Source: Verrucomicrobiota bacterium | GTDB taxonomy: Bacteria > Verrucomicrobiota > Verrucomicrobiia > Limisphaerales > J093 | Length of the DNA: 61,421 nucleotides | Assembly: GCA_029556615.1 (NCBI GenBank) | Contig: JAKQDD010000016.1 | Span: 1-61,421, forward strand | Direction of reading: 5' to 3' | Shown here: positions 44,587 through 53,871 of the stretch, piece by piece | Position numbering within the stretch: the first letter of the stretch is position 1 | Layout: the number at the start of each line of letters is the position of its first letter | Program-made: the position numbers and the translations under genes | Notes under the pieces: generated by a model | The model's database searches: none | What the model saw: only the letters and a program-made list of their open reading frames with translations | Told to the model about the DNA's origin: nothing

Positions 44587-47500
44587 ATGGAAGCCATGAT
44601 GACGCCTTCGCCTGATCCCGATCACGGTCGCGAAGGGGCGCTCCTCAACACGGCCCTGGAACTGCCGGCCGCCGAGCGCGCGGCATTCCTCGACCGCGAG
44701 TGCGCCACCAATGCCGCGCTGCGCCAGCGGCTCGAGTTGCTCCTGAAGGCTCACGCCGAAGCGGGGACCTTCCTCGAGGAGCCTGCCGTGGGCATGGTGC
44801 AGGATTCCCTCCCCACAGCCAGCTCCGGCGCGGTTCCTGGCCAGAGTCCCCGCGTCGCCGCGGTAACCGAGAAACCCGGCGATCGCATCGGCCGCTACAA
44901 GCTGCTGCAGCAGATCGGCGAAGGCGGCTGCGGCGTGGTGTATATGGCCGAGCAGGAGGAACCCGTGCGCCGCCGGGTTGCCCTCAAGGTCATCAAACTG
45001 GGGATGGACACCAGACAGGTGATTGCACGGTTTGAGGCGGAACGCCAGGCCCTGGCGCTGATGGAGCACCCGAACATCGCCAAGGTCCTCGACGCCGGGT
45101 CGACGGATACCGGCAGGCCGTACTTCGTGATGGAACTGGTCCGGGGCATGAAGATCACGGACTACTGCGACGAGCACAATCTCCCGACCCGCAAGCGACT
45201 GGACCTTTTCGTCCAGGTCTGTCACGCCATCCAACACGCGCATCAGAAAGGGATCATCCACCGCGACATCAAACCGTCGAACATCCTGGTCACCGTCAAC
45301 GATGGCGTTCCCGTGCCCAAGGTCATCGATTTCGGGATCGCCAAGGCCACCACGCCGCAACGGCTCACCGACAAGACGCTCTTCACTGCATTCGAGCAGC
45401 TCATCGGGACACCGGCCTACATGAGCCCGGAGCAGGCGGCGATGACGAGCCTGGACATCGACACACGAAGCGACATCTACGCGCTGGGGGTGCTGCTCTA
45501 CGAGTTGCTCACCGGCAAGACACCGTTTGATCCCAAGACGCTGGCGGCGGCTGGACTCGACGAAATGCGGCGAATCATCCGGGAGCAGGAACCGTTGCGG
45601 CCGAGCACGCGGCTGACCCAGCAACTTGCGGCGGCATCTCGTCCGAACGCCGAGGACGCGAGCGGTCCCGAAGGCGCCGCTCTCACGAGGCGCCGCCACA
45701 GCGAAATCCAGCAACTCATCCCGCTCTTGCGCGGCGATCTGGATTGGATCGTGATGAAGTGCCTCGAGAAGGAGCGCTCGCGACGCTACGAAACGGCGCA
45801 CGCACTCGCAGCGGACATCGACCGCCATCTGAGGCACGAGCCGATCCTGGCCCGCCCCCCGAACGTGCTTTACGTGTTGCAGAAGTTTGCCCGTCGGCAG
45901 GGGGCGCGGTTGGGGATCGGTACTGCGGCGGGTCTCCTGGCGGTCGGCTTGGTTGTGACCGGCTTGATGTATCGGCGAGCCTCCGACCTCCAGTGGGCCA
46001 AGGGCGAGGCCTTGCCGCGCGTGCTGCAACTCGTGAAAGCGGGACAAGACCAGGCGGCCTTCGACCTGGCCAGGAAGGTCCAAGCCCGCCTCCCGCAGGA
46101 TCCGACGCTGCAGGAGCTCTGGCCCCGGATTGCCGTCGATTACTCGATCACCACCATGCCTGCCGGCGCCCAAGTCTGGTGCCGGGAATACACCGCCACC
46201 AACCAACCCTGGCGGGGTGTGGGACGCACGCCGCTCGATAAGGTCACCCTGGCGCGGTGCATGTATCGCTGGCGCTTCGAAAAGGAAGGCTTCGCTCCCC
46301 ACGAGTGCGTTGGCGACCAGGATTCCTTTGGCGGCTCCGTCCAAGTCCGACTCCGCCCGCAGGGCGAGGCTGAAGGCATGGTGTGGATTGGCGCCGGGGC
46401 CAATGTCGTCCCCACCAGCGACTTCACCGGAATCACCACAGTCGCCGTGCCGGCGTTTCTCATGGATCAATACGAGGTGACCAACGAGCGCTTCAAGCAC
46501 TTCGCCGATCAGGGAGGATACCAGAACCCCCAGTACTGGAAGGAACTCCGCTTCAACAAGGACAGCCGCGAACTCACGTGGGCCGAGGCCATGAGCGAGT
46601 TCCGGGATGCCACGGGCCGACCGGGCCCGGCGACCTGGCACCAGGGAACGTACCCCCAGGGCCACGGGAACCATCCGGTCGGCGGCCTCAGTTGGTATGA
46701 AGCGATGGCTTACGCACGCTTCTCCGGAAAGAGCCTGCCGAGCCTTCATCATTGGGATCTCGCAGCCTGCCTGGGCGAAGCCCAGGTGATTGTCCCCCTC
46801 AGCAACCTGGCCTCGGACCGCAAAGGCCTTGCTCCCGTCGGTCATTGCCCAGGGATAGGCCACACCGGCTTGTACGATATGGCCGGCAACGTCAGGGAGT
46901 GGTGTCTCAGCCCGACCGATGATTCCGGCCAGGCCCGATACATCCTCGGCGGAAGCTGGAATGAACCCACCTATCTTTTCATTGCCCATGTCTCACGTTC
47001 ACCTTGGGACCGCTCGCCCGAAAACGGCTTCCGCTGTGCCCAGTTTCCACAGGACGAGACCGCGCCTCCAGCCCGGTTGTTCGACCCTTTGCCACAACCC
47101 GCATGGCGAGATGTCTCCAATCTGTCGCCTTTCTCCGACGCCGAGTTCGAGGCGGTGAAATCCCTCTATCGCTATGACACCCGGCCCTTGAATCCCGCGG
47201 TGGAAAGCGTTGAGGACGGCTCGCCTTTCTGGCGCAAGGAGAAGATCAGCTTCGATGCCGCTTATGGAGGCGAGCGGGTCATTGCGCATCTGTTCCTTCC
47301 GAAAACCCAACGGCCGCCCTATCAAACGGTCATCTTCTTTCCCGGCGTGGATGCTGTGAGAACTCCGGCGTTTACTGGCCTGCCCTATGGCTCGTTCACG
47401 GAGTACATCATCAACAGCGGTCGCGCGCTGCTCTTTCCCATCTACTACGGCACCTATGAGCGGCCGGCTGGCCGCGGCCGGGTCTGGAACTACGCCAGCG

Positions 47501-47976
47501 TGCTCGATACACCCTGGGCTTACCGGGACTGGACGGTCCTGATGACCAAGGACCTGGGCCGCTGCATCGACTTCCTCGAGAGCCGGCGCGACATCGACAG
47601 CCAGCGAATCGCTTACTACGGAGTCTCCCAAGGCGCCATTCTCGGACCCGTCATGCTGGCTGTCGAGGCCCGCATTAAGACCGGCGTCTTCGCCATTGGC
47701 GGCCTCGTCCCGATCCCGATGCCCAGGCACTTCGATATCCCGCTCTACGCCCAGCGGGTCACAACACCGGTCCTGATGGTCAACGGCAGCGAAGACGCGC
47801 TCGTCCCCTTGATGGCCAGCGCGCAGCCGATTTACGAACTCCTCCACCATGCCCATGAACAGACCACGCTCAAACTCTACCCCGGCGGCCACGGTGTGCT
47901 CGAAGGGAGGTTCGCCGAGCAGATTCACGACGACGTGCTGGCTTGGCTGGATCAGCGCCTCGGGGCTGTGCGATGA
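44587..47976 (+). CDS. Ser/Thr protein kinase fused to FGE-like and alpha/beta-hydrolase domains
   Basis: This 1129-residue multidomain membrane protein has four recognisable parts. (1) Residues about 100-420 are a Hanks-type kinase with IGEGGCGVVYMAE, VALKVI, the catalytic loop HRDIKPSNIL, VIDFGIAKA and TPAYMSPEQ. (2) A membrane helix lies at about 443-463 (GIGTAAGLLAVGLVVTGLMY). (3) A PEGA-like segment (MPAGAQVWCRE) leads into an FGE/SUMF1-type domain, about 595-835, with MDQYEVTNERFKHF, LSWYEAMAYARFSG, LYDMAGNVREW, GGSWN and NGFRCAQ. (4) An alpha/beta hydrolase, about 900-1125, has the nucleophile elbow YGVSQGAILG, MVNGSEDALVP for the Asp and GGHGVLEG for the His. The kinase would be cytoplasmic and the rest periplasmic. 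It is linked to the ECF gene upstream. Confidence 0.88.
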   Translation: MEAMMTPSPDPDHGREGALLNTALELPAAERAAFLDRECATNAALRQRLELLLKAHAEAGTFLEEPAVGMVQDSLPTASSGAVPGQSPRVAAVTEKPGDRIGRYKLLQQIGEGGCGVVYMAEQEEPVRRRVALKVIKLGMDTRQVIARFEAERQALALMEHPNIAKVLDAGSTDTGRPYFVMELVRGMKITDYCDEHNLPTRKRLDLFVQVCHAIQHAHQKGIIHRDIKPSNILVTVNDGVPVPKVIDFGIAKATTPQRLTDKTLFTAFEQLIGTPAYMSPEQAAMTSLDIDTRSDIYALGVLLYELLTGKTPFDPKTLAAAGLDEMRRIIREQEPLRPSTRLTQQLAAASRPNAEDASGPEGAALTRRRHSEIQQLIPLLRGDLDWIVMKCLEKERSRRYETAHALAADIDRHLRHEPILARPPNVLYVLQKFARRQGARLGIGTAAGLLAVGLVVTGLMYRRASDLQWAKGEALPRVLQLVKAGQDQAAFDLARKVQARLPQDPTLQELWPRIAVDYSITTMPAGAQVWCREYTATNQPWRGVGRTPLDKVTLARCMYRWRFEKEGFAPHECVGDQDSFGGSVQVRLRPQGEAEGMVWIGAGANVVPTSDFTGITTVAVPAFLMDQYEVTNERFKHFADQGGYQNPQYWKELRFNKDSRELTWAEAMSEFRDATGRPGPATWHQGTYPQGHGNHPVGGLSWYEAMAYARFSGKSLPSLHHWDLAACLGEAQVIVPLSNLASDRKGLAPVGHCPGIGHTGLYDMAGNVREWCLSPTDDSGQARYILGGSWNEPTYLFIAHVSRSPWDRSPENGFRCAQFPQDETAPPARLFDPLPQPAWRDVSNLSPFSDAEFEAVKSLYRYDTRPLNPAVESVEDGSPFWRKEKISFDAAYGGERVIAHLFLPKTQRPPYQTVIFFPGVDAVRTPAFTGLPYGSFTEYIINSGRALLFPIYYGTYERPAGRGRVWNYASVLDTPWAYRDWTVLMTKDLGRCIDFLESRRDIDSQRIAYYGVSQGAILGPVMLAVEARIKTGVFAIGGLVPIPMPRHFDIPLYAQRVTTPVLMVNGSEDALVPLMASAQPIYELLHHAHEQTTLKLYPGGHGVLEGRFAEQIHDDVLAWLDQRLGAVR

Positions 47977-48006
47977 GGGCCAAATGCCAGGGCGGCGAGC
48001 CCGGCC

Positions 48007-49680
48007 GTGGACAACCACGACCCGACGGTGAACTCTGAAAGGAACAGGACAACCATGAATACGCCAATCGATGACCTGACGCCCGCCGCGGACTGCCGCG
48101 ACACAACAACATCGAGGAACGCCCTCATGAATCCCGACACGAGCGCAGAACGTTGCGGTGGTCTCGCGAGCCGCCATCGGGCCCCGGACGGTCGTCCGGA
48201 AACTCCGTCCAAGGGCACCCGCCGACTGCCAGCGCCCCGAGGGTTGAGCGCGGGGGCCGCCACGATCCTCTTGAGCTTGCTGTTGGTCGCAAACCTCGTC
48301 GCGCAACCTCAGATCACCCGACAGCCAACCAACCTGGTCGTGGCCATCGGCGGTGAGGCTCGGTTCATCGTCGCCGCTACCGGCACGCAACCGCTGCGCT
48401 ACCAATGGAGGTTCGACGACCGCGACCTGGAAGGCGCGACGCTGTCCCTCCTCAGGATCACCAACGCCCAACCGGACCACTCCGGCAGCTACGCCGTCGT
48501 GGTGACGGACACGATCGGCTCCACAACAAGTCAATCGGCTACCCTCACCGTGGACCTGGAGTGGGTTACCTACAAATGGGCGAATTCCGGTTTGCCGTAC
48601 AACGGCGTGGTCGACTTCGAGATGGACCGGGACGGTGCCATGTGGATCGCCACCGGCCGGTGGTATGCCAACGACGGACGGGGTCTGGCCAGGTTCAACG
48701 GGCGAAACTGCACCGTGTGGCGGTCGGACAATTCGCCCCTTCCGTCGAACGATTGCACGGGCATGACGCAGGATGAGGCGGGCAATCTCTGGATCGCCAC
48801 CGAAGCCGGCCTGGCACGGTTTGACCGGAACAACACCTGGACCGTGGTCTGGAACAGCCAGGTGTGGTATCCGACATTCGACCTCGAGGGCAATCTGTGG
48901 ATAGGAAGCGGCAGCGGAGTGCTGGTCTATGACGGCGCCCAATGGACAACCTACCGGCGCGCCAACTCGGGATTGCCGAACGACTTTGTCTCTTATGTCG
49001 CCATCGACGGCACTGGCAGGAAGTGGATTTCCACCTATGGCGGCCTGGCCGTATTCGACGACGGCAACTGGATCACGTATACCCGGGCGAACTCAGGGTT
49101 GCACCACAACAATGTCGGACCCGTCGTCTTCGATCGTGATGGAACGGCCTGGATTGCCACCTACGGCGGCGGGCTCGCCCGATTCGATGGCGCCCAGTGG
49201 ACCGCGTACACGACCAGCAATTCCCCAATCCCGCACGCGAATCTGTGGGACGTTCTGATTGACTCCAAGGGCGTGAAATGGATCGCCACCGAAGGCGGCC
49301 TTGCCCGGTTTGACGGCACGGACTGGAAGGTCTACAAGCGTACGAACTCGAGGCTCCCGGACGACGTCGTGTACACCTTGGCTTTGGACCCGTACGAGAA
49401 CCTGTGGGTGGGCACCAGGGACGGCGGAGCGGCGGTGTTTCGCGAGGGCGGAGTCCTCTTGCGGCCTCAAATGATCCCTCCCCTCCCGGATGGCCAAGGC
49501 CGCCTGCTGCTGCGCTGGCGGGGAGGCCAGGGCAAGTACCAGCTGCAGGGACGCGAACACTGGAGCACCGGAGAATGGCAGGATCTCGGAGCCCCGACCG
49601 ACCAGCAAAGCCTGACGGTCGACCTCGACGTCTCCGCTCGGTTCTTCCGCGTCAGGGACGCTCTTGACGACGCATTCTAG
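48007..49680 (+). CDS. Secreted Ig-like + two-component-regulator-propeller protein
   Basis: The frame opens at GTG 48007; ATG 48055 and ATG 48127 are alternative starts, with a signal segment (AATILLSLLLVANLVA) near residue 90. An Ig-like domain follows (PQITRQPTNLVVAIGGEARF ... HSGSYAVVVTD). A beta-propeller of Reg_prop-type repeats comes next, each with words like GNLWIATEAGLARFD, GTAWIATYGGGLARFD and VKWIATEGGLARFD. A short C-terminal module (LLLRWRGGQGKYQLQG ... FFRV) resembles the end of the protein at 52279-53010. No kinase or DNA-binding domain is attached, so the propeller probably binds ligand or cell-surface partners. The TAG stop is the first triplet of copy C. Confidence 0.8.
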   Translation: MDNHDPTVNSERNRTTMNTPIDDLTPAADCRDTTTSRNALMNPDTSAERCGGLASRHRAPDGRPETPSKGTRRLPAPRGLSAGAATILLSLLLVANLVAQPQITRQPTNLVVAIGGEARFIVAATGTQPLRYQWRFDDRDLEGATLSLLRITNAQPDHSGSYAVVVTDTIGSTTSQSATLTVDLEWVTYKWANSGLPYNGVVDFEMDRDGAMWIATGRWYANDGRGLARFNGRNCTVWRSDNSPLPSNDCTGMTQDEAGNLWIATEAGLARFDRNNTWTVVWNSQVWYPTFDLEGNLWIGSGSGVLVYDGAQWTTYRRANSGLPNDFVSYVAIDGTGRKWISTYGGLAVFDDGNWITYTRANSGLHHNNVGPVVFDRDGTAWIATYGGGLARFDGAQWTAYTTSNSPIPHANLWDVLIDSKGVKWIATEGGLARFDGTDWKVYKRTNSRLPDDVVYTLALDPYENLWVGTRDGGAAVFREGGVLLRPQMIPPLPDGQGRLLLRWRGGQGKYQLQGREHWSTGEWQDLGAPTDQQSLTVDLDVSARFFRVRDALDDAF

Positions 49681-49856
49681 CGAGGCGCCGCCTCAGACCC
49701 GGTCGAGTCCTCAATCTCATGAAGACCCTGCTGTGCCTGCCCACTCTCTCTTCCGCGCCTCGCTAATGTAGAGTCCTCGACGGAAGGACGGATGGCCTGG
49801 AACGGCAAGGGCCAAACTTGACCTGTTGACCCCATATTCCACAAGTCGAGGACTGT
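49677..49856 (-). repeat. 179-bp double stem-loop element, copy C
   Basis: This full-length copy in reverse orientation begins with CTAGCGAGGCGCCGCCTCAG, whose TAG is the stop codon of the preceding gene, and ends at the GTCGAGGACT arm. The second loop matches the type of copy D (GGCACAGCAGGGTCTTCATGAGA on the element strand). The core GTCAACAGGTCAAGTTTGGC is conserved. Confidence 0.88.
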
Positions 49857-49972
49857 GGCGAGGCGCGCCTCAGCCCCAACCCAGTCCGCGCTGCAGAGAG
49901 AGCATTGACGGCATGCCGGAGCTCCGGCCAGACTCCCCGCGGACCCGGACCGGTCGGGTTCGTGGATTCGCT

Positions 49973-51100
49973 ATGAGTGTCGAGATCGTCCCGCTTACGC
50001 GCCAACGGCGCGACATTGACCGTTTCCTCGCCGTGGCCTATCCGATCTACGCCCAGGACCCCCACTGGGTGGCCCCCCTGCTCTTCGACCAACGGAAAGT
50101 CTTCACCGACGCCAACCCGCTGTTCGAGCACGCGGAGTTGCACCTCTGGCTTGCGATCCTCAATGGCCGGGACGTCGGCCGGATCGCCACCGTTCTCGAC
50201 CACAATTACAATCAGACCCAGGGCCAACAGACGCTCTTCTTCGGATTCTTCGAGGCAATCAACGACCCCGAGGTCAGCCACGCCCTCTTCAACGCGGTCC
50301 GCGATCACGCCCGCAGCAAAGGCCTGCGGCAACTCATGGGCCCCATGAACCCGACCAGCAACGACGAGTGCGGCCTGCTCGTCCAGGGCCCGCCGTCCGA
50401 CCCGGTCTTCATGATGCCCTACAACCCGCCCTACTACGCGGACCTGATCACCGCCGAGGGCTACCGCAAAGCCAAGGATCTTCTGGCGTTCTATATCGAC
50501 CTCAAGCACAGCCCCCTCGAACGCCTCGGCCGGATCGCCGACAAATGCCGGGAACGAAACCCCGAGCTCACGTTCCGGGCCGTGACGAAACGCAGCCTCC
50601 GCCGTGACCTCGCCCACATCAAGACCGTCTACAACGGCGCCTGGGAAGATAACTGGGGCTTCACCCCCATGACGGATGCCGAGATCGATTTCCTCGCCGA
50701 CCGCCTCAAGCCGCTGCTGGTCGAGGGCCTCGTCTGGCTCGTTGAAGCCCCCGACGGTCCCGTCGCCTTCCTCCTGGCCGTCCCCGACTTCAATCAGGCG
50801 ATCAAACCCCTCCGCGGCCGGCTCTGCACCCCGCGGTTGTTCTCCCAACTCCCCTGGTTCCTCGGCTGGAAAACGCCCGACTTCGGCCGCGTCATCACGC
50901 TCGGTGTGGTCGAGGGTTACCGGGGACGCGGCCTCGAGGCGGTCATGCTCGCGGAAGGACTGAAGGTCGGCTTTCGCATCGGGTTCACCGCCGCGGAAGC
51001 TTCCTGGGTCCTCGAAGACAACGTCCGCATGCGCCGCGTGATCGAGGTCTTCGGCGCCAAACCCTACAAAACCTACCGCATCTACGAGCGCGAGGTGTGA
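49973..51100 (+). CDS. GNAT-fold acyltransferase-like protein
   Basis: Start at ATG 49973 (MSVEIVPLTRQRRDIDRF), 375 residues, chosen because the family similarity begins here. It has the N-terminal words FLAVAYPIYAQDPHWVAPL and GRDVGRIATVLDHNYN; GPMNPTSNDECGLLV in the middle; and the late GNAT acetyl-CoA signature VITLGVVEGYRGRGLEAVML with the R-G-x-G-like loop. Proteins of this type are widespread but uncharacterised. Transfer of an acyl group from acyl-CoA to an amine is the family expectation. No signal peptide is seen. Confidence 0.75.
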   Translation: MSVEIVPLTRQRRDIDRFLAVAYPIYAQDPHWVAPLLFDQRKVFTDANPLFEHAELHLWLAILNGRDVGRIATVLDHNYNQTQGQQTLFFGFFEAINDPEVSHALFNAVRDHARSKGLRQLMGPMNPTSNDECGLLVQGPPSDPVFMMPYNPPYYADLITAEGYRKAKDLLAFYIDLKHSPLERLGRIADKCRERNPELTFRAVTKRSLRRDLAHIKTVYNGAWEDNWGFTPMTDAEIDFLADRLKPLLVEGLVWLVEAPDGPVAFLLAVPDFNQAIKPLRGRLCTPRLFSQLPWFLGWKTPDFGRVITLGVVEGYRGRGLEAVMLAEGLKVGFRIGFTAAEASWVLEDNVRMRRVIEVFGAKPYKTYRIYEREV

Positions 51101-51222
51101 GCCCAATCCCTTCCCCCTCCGCCTTCGCCAGGGCCGCGGCGGACAGGCGGCTCCGGGGTCGCACGGGGGAGGGAAGAACCGGCGCGCGGACTCGATGCAG
51201 GAGTCGGCGTTCGCGAACTGCT

Positions 51223-51239
51223 GTTCGCCGCAGGCGAAC
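51223..51239. terminator. Hairpin downstream of the GNAT-like gene
   Basis: GTTCGC (51223-51228) and GCGAAC (51234-51239) form a 6-bp stem around a 5-nt loop. It lies in the 173-bp gap between the GNAT-like gene and copy D, together with GC-rich sequence. No T-tract follows, so a terminator role is only possible, not shown. Confidence 0.3.
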
Positions 51240-51273
51240 CCCCATGTTCCCAGCGCAGTCTGGTAAAAGGCGG

Positions 51274-51452
51274 GAGTCCTCGACTTGTGGAATGTGGGGT
51301 CAACAGGTCAAGTTTGGCCCCTGCGGTTCCAGGCCTCCCCACCTTCCGTCGAGGACTCTCCATTAGCGAGACGCGGAAAAGAGGGCGGGCAAGCACAGCA
51401 GGGTCTTCATGAGACTGAGGACTCCACTGGGTCTGAGGCGGCGCCTCGCTAG
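51274..51452 (+). repeat. 179-bp double stem-loop element, copy D
   Basis: Full-length 179-bp copy between convergent genes. The first stem pairs GAGTCCTCGAC with GTCGAGGACTC. The second arm AGCGAGACGC has one change against GCGCCTCGCT. The terminal TAG at 51450-51452 overlaps the reverse-strand stop codon of the DUF456 gene. The second loop is of the same type as copy C. Confidence 0.9.
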
Positions 51453-51946
51453 ACGGTACGCCAAGCCACGTTCACGACGAATAGACCCATCATCGCCACG
51501 CAACAGGCCACCTTGCCCACCGACCCCGCCAGGAATCCGACAAACGCCCCCAACCCGGCGCGGCTGGCATCCTTCATCTCCCGTCCGCTGGCCCACTCAA
51601 GCAGCATCGCCCCCAGGAACGGCCCGATCAAGATCCCGATCGGCCCACCCATCACTCCCAGCACCACCCCCAACCCCGCCCCCACCACGCCTCTCCACGT
51701 CGCGCCGAATTTCTGCGCGCCCAGCAGGCTCGCCGCATAGTCCAACAATATCGACAAACCGGTGAGCAGGATCATCAGCAACAACACCACATTCCCGACG
51801 CTCTCGGCGCCGAACCAGAGGCGATGCCCGACCGCCGCGGCCAGCACCAGCGGCGGCCCCGGCAACGCCGGCAGGACGCTCCCCGCCAACCCCACCCCCA
51901 TCACCAGCAGCGCCAACACCAGGCCGACTATCTGATCCCAAGTCAT
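51449..51946 (-). CDS. DUF456 family membrane protein
   Basis: This 165-residue inner-membrane protein has four to five hydrophobic segments: VGLVLALLVMGVGLAGSVLP, VVLLLMILLTGLSILLDY, a Gly-rich stretch (GVVGAGLGVVLGVMGGPIGI) and a C-terminal helix (VACCVAMMGLFVVNVAW). The words GSVLPALPGPPLV and GPFLGAMLLE match DUF456. Function is unknown. Its stop codon lies within the end of copy D. Confidence 0.85.
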   Translation of the reverse strand: MTWDQIVGLVLALLVMGVGLAGSVLPALPGPPLVLAAAVGHRLWFGAESVGNVVLLLMILLTGLSILLDYAASLLGAQKFGATWRGVVGAGLGVVLGVMGGPIGILIGPFLGAMLLEWASGREMKDASRAGLGAFVGFLAGSVGKVACCVAMMGLFVVNVAWRTV

Positions 51947-52278
51947 CCGGCACCTACTCTATCCCGAGCCACCGAAACCTCAACTGCAACCGTGGACCCG
52001 TTTCGACTCGACCGTCCCGCGGCGGTGTCATGCTCCCCTTTGCAACCGAACACCTGAGCCAGTTTGACGGCGGATGACGTTTGGAGGAATGGAACACGTC
52101 GGACACCCAGGCACCGGATTGGACGCTGCGAGGAATGAAACCCGGGCAAGCCTGATCGAGGCCGGCCGGTGCGCCCGTGCGGCACTGCTGTCAAGCGCTT
52201 GATTTGCCTGAGTCCTCCGACTATCCTCGCCCATGTCCCGCAGAGCGCAACTCTCGAGGCATTGATCCGGTTGTTCCT
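51947..52278. other. Intergenic region before a secreted protein
   Basis: These 332 bp lie between the divergent DUF456 gene and the secreted protein. I see no repeat element, RNA gene or convincing promoter. Short open frames on both strands lack family features. TCCGACTATCCTC near 52217 is of no known significance. Confidence 0.4.
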
Positions 52279-53010
52279 ATGAAAACGACTACCCTCGCAG
52301 TTTCACCGCACCTCGTTCGGAGCGCGGTGATCGCACTTCTCGCCGGTCTCTGCCTGAACGCAGTCTCGGTATGGAGCGGAGTCCGGGACTTGGCGGGCCA
52401 GTACGTCGGAATCTGGACGAACATCACATTCCACTCCACGGGCAAGGCCGCCATCGAGATCCAGGTGGCCGACGCCCAAGCCACGCTGACCTTCGACATG
52501 GACGGCTACGTGTTCGGCATGATGGACCCTCCCGTGATCTCGATGCCGGGCACGGTGAACGGCGACACCATCCTCATCAACAACGCCGGCGTGGGCATGT
52601 TCGGCGCTATCGAGGGCAGCATCGATGCCGCCCAGGGAACCTTCGCCGTGAACTTGACCGATATCCCCGGCGGCAGCATTCAATCCGTGACCGCGGTGGG
52701 CGCCATCGGCGCTGGCGTCATCGATCTGGAATACACCGTGTACTTCCCCAGACCTTCCGATCCCTATAACCCTGCCCATGGCAGAATGCTCACCACCCTG
52801 GTCCCTCACTTCTCGATCACGAGCGTCAAACGCCAGGGGGACAACCTGTTGATCGAGTGGACCGGCGGCGAGGCGCCCTTCCAGGTCCAGGCCTGCGCCG
52901 ATATCCATGCGTCCGGGTGGACCGCCGTCGGCTCCCCCGTGGCCTCCCGCACCGCGACCGTCCCGATCGGGACTGCCCGGCAGACATTCCTACGCATCGC
53001 AGGTCACTGA
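52279..53010 (+). CDS. Secreted protein of unknown function
   Basis: Start at ATG 52279 (MKTTTLAVSPH), 243 residues. A signal peptide (SAVIALLAGLCLNAVSVWS) is followed by a beta-rich domain (GQYVGIWTNITFHSTGKAAI, INNAGVGMFGAIEGSIDAAQ) that I do not recognise. It ends in a short module (LLIEWTGGEAPFQVQA ... TFLRIAGH) resembling the C-terminus of the propeller protein at 48007-49680. This tail may be a fibronectin-like or surface-sorting module. It is convergent with the KdsD-like gene, 14 bp away. Confidence 0.65.
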   Translation: MKTTTLAVSPHLVRSAVIALLAGLCLNAVSVWSGVRDLAGQYVGIWTNITFHSTGKAAIEIQVADAQATLTFDMDGYVFGMMDPPVISMPGTVNGDTILINNAGVGMFGAIEGSIDAAQGTFAVNLTDIPGGSIQSVTAVGAIGAGVIDLEYTVYFPRPSDPYNPAHGRMLTTLVPHFSITSVKRQGDNLLIEWTGGEAPFQVQACADIHASGWTAVGSPVASRTATVPIGTARQTFLRIAGH

Positions 53011-53024
53011 CCTCGTCCGCACGC

Positions 53025-53675
53025 TCACCGGCTCTCGCCTCGCGCACGGTGCCCAAGATAGCCGCCGTGGTGACGCATGGCGTAGTCCTCCCGGGTAAAC
53101 CCCGTCGCTCTCATCAGAAGCACCACCAGAATGTCGCCAATCACCGTCATCGTCGTAGTCGACGTGGTGGGCGTCAGCCCCAGCGGACACACCTCGGGCG
53201 GACAGCCCGTGCGGAGTATCACATCCGCAAACCCGAGCAACGGCGAGTCCGGATGGCCCGTCAGGACGATCTTCTTCAGACCGGGCCGATAGCGCTCCGC
53301 CAACCGCACCAGCGCCAGAACCTCGGTCGTTTTGCCCGAGTTCGAAATCAGGAGCAACACGTCGTTCGGCTGGATCACCCCCAGATCGCCATGCATCGCC
53401 TCGGCTGCGTGGAGGTAAACCGCCGGCGTGCCCGTGGAACTGAAGGTCGTCGCGATGTTGAGCGCAATCTGGCCCGCCTTGCCCATCCCGCTGCACACCA
53501 CCTTGCCTCCACGACCGTGGACCGACTCCACGATCAAGTTCACCGCCCGATCATAACTGTCGTCCACCGGAATCTCCCGGATCGCCCGGGCCTCGGCCGC
53601 GAGAATGTCGCGAACCACCCGGGAACTTCGCCCGACCGCCCCACTGCAGTCCTTGCGAGCCGAAGATTGTTTCAT
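53025..53675 (-). CDS. Arabinose-5-phosphate isomerase-like SIS protein (KdsD/KpsF type, no CBS domains)
   Basis: This 216-residue protein consists of a single SIS domain. Conserved words are KVVCSGMGKAGQIALNIATT, YLHAAEAMHGDLG (family-typical His/Glu/Asp region), LLISNSGKTTEV and LPLGLTPTTSTT (here CPLGLTPTTSTTT). It is expected to convert ribulose 5-phosphate to arabinose 5-phosphate, the entry to Kdo synthesis for lipopolysaccharide. Unlike E. coli KdsD it has no CBS pair, a form common in many bacteria. This supports a Gram-negative envelope. Confidence 0.85.
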   Translation of the reverse strand: MKQSSARKDCSGAVGRSSRVVRDILAAEARAIREIPVDDSYDRAVNLIVESVHGRGGKVVCSGMGKAGQIALNIATTFSSTGTPAVYLHAAEAMHGDLGVIQPNDVLLLISNSGKTTEVLALVRLAERYRPGLKKIVLTGHPDSPLLGFADVILRTGCPPEVCPLGLTPTTSTTTMTVIGDILVVLLMRATGFTREDYAMRHHGGYLGHRARGESR

Positions 53676-53871
53676 GCCAACGATGCGGAGACACCGGGGT
53701 TCACCGGTCGCACGGCCAGCTCGAACACCTCGTGTCGCCCGTCACGTTGCCACTTCCAATCGGGCGAGGCAAGATTGCACACGTCTCAAGGCACACCGCA
53801 AACCGCCCCGCGCGATGACCGCATGACAGACATCCAAGCGTCCAGCTCTCCGCGGCGCAAACCCGGGTCCT

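Noticed and set aside
44545..46989. 814-residue minus-strand frame opposite the kinase fusion
   Set aside because: The plus strand carries unmistakable kinase and FGE motifs; the antisense frame has none.
44587..47976. FGE domain as the maturase for the locus sulfatases
   Set aside because: It is fused to a kinase and lies about 26 kb from the nearest sulfatase gene; many FGE-fold domains do not form formylglycine. Not supported by position.
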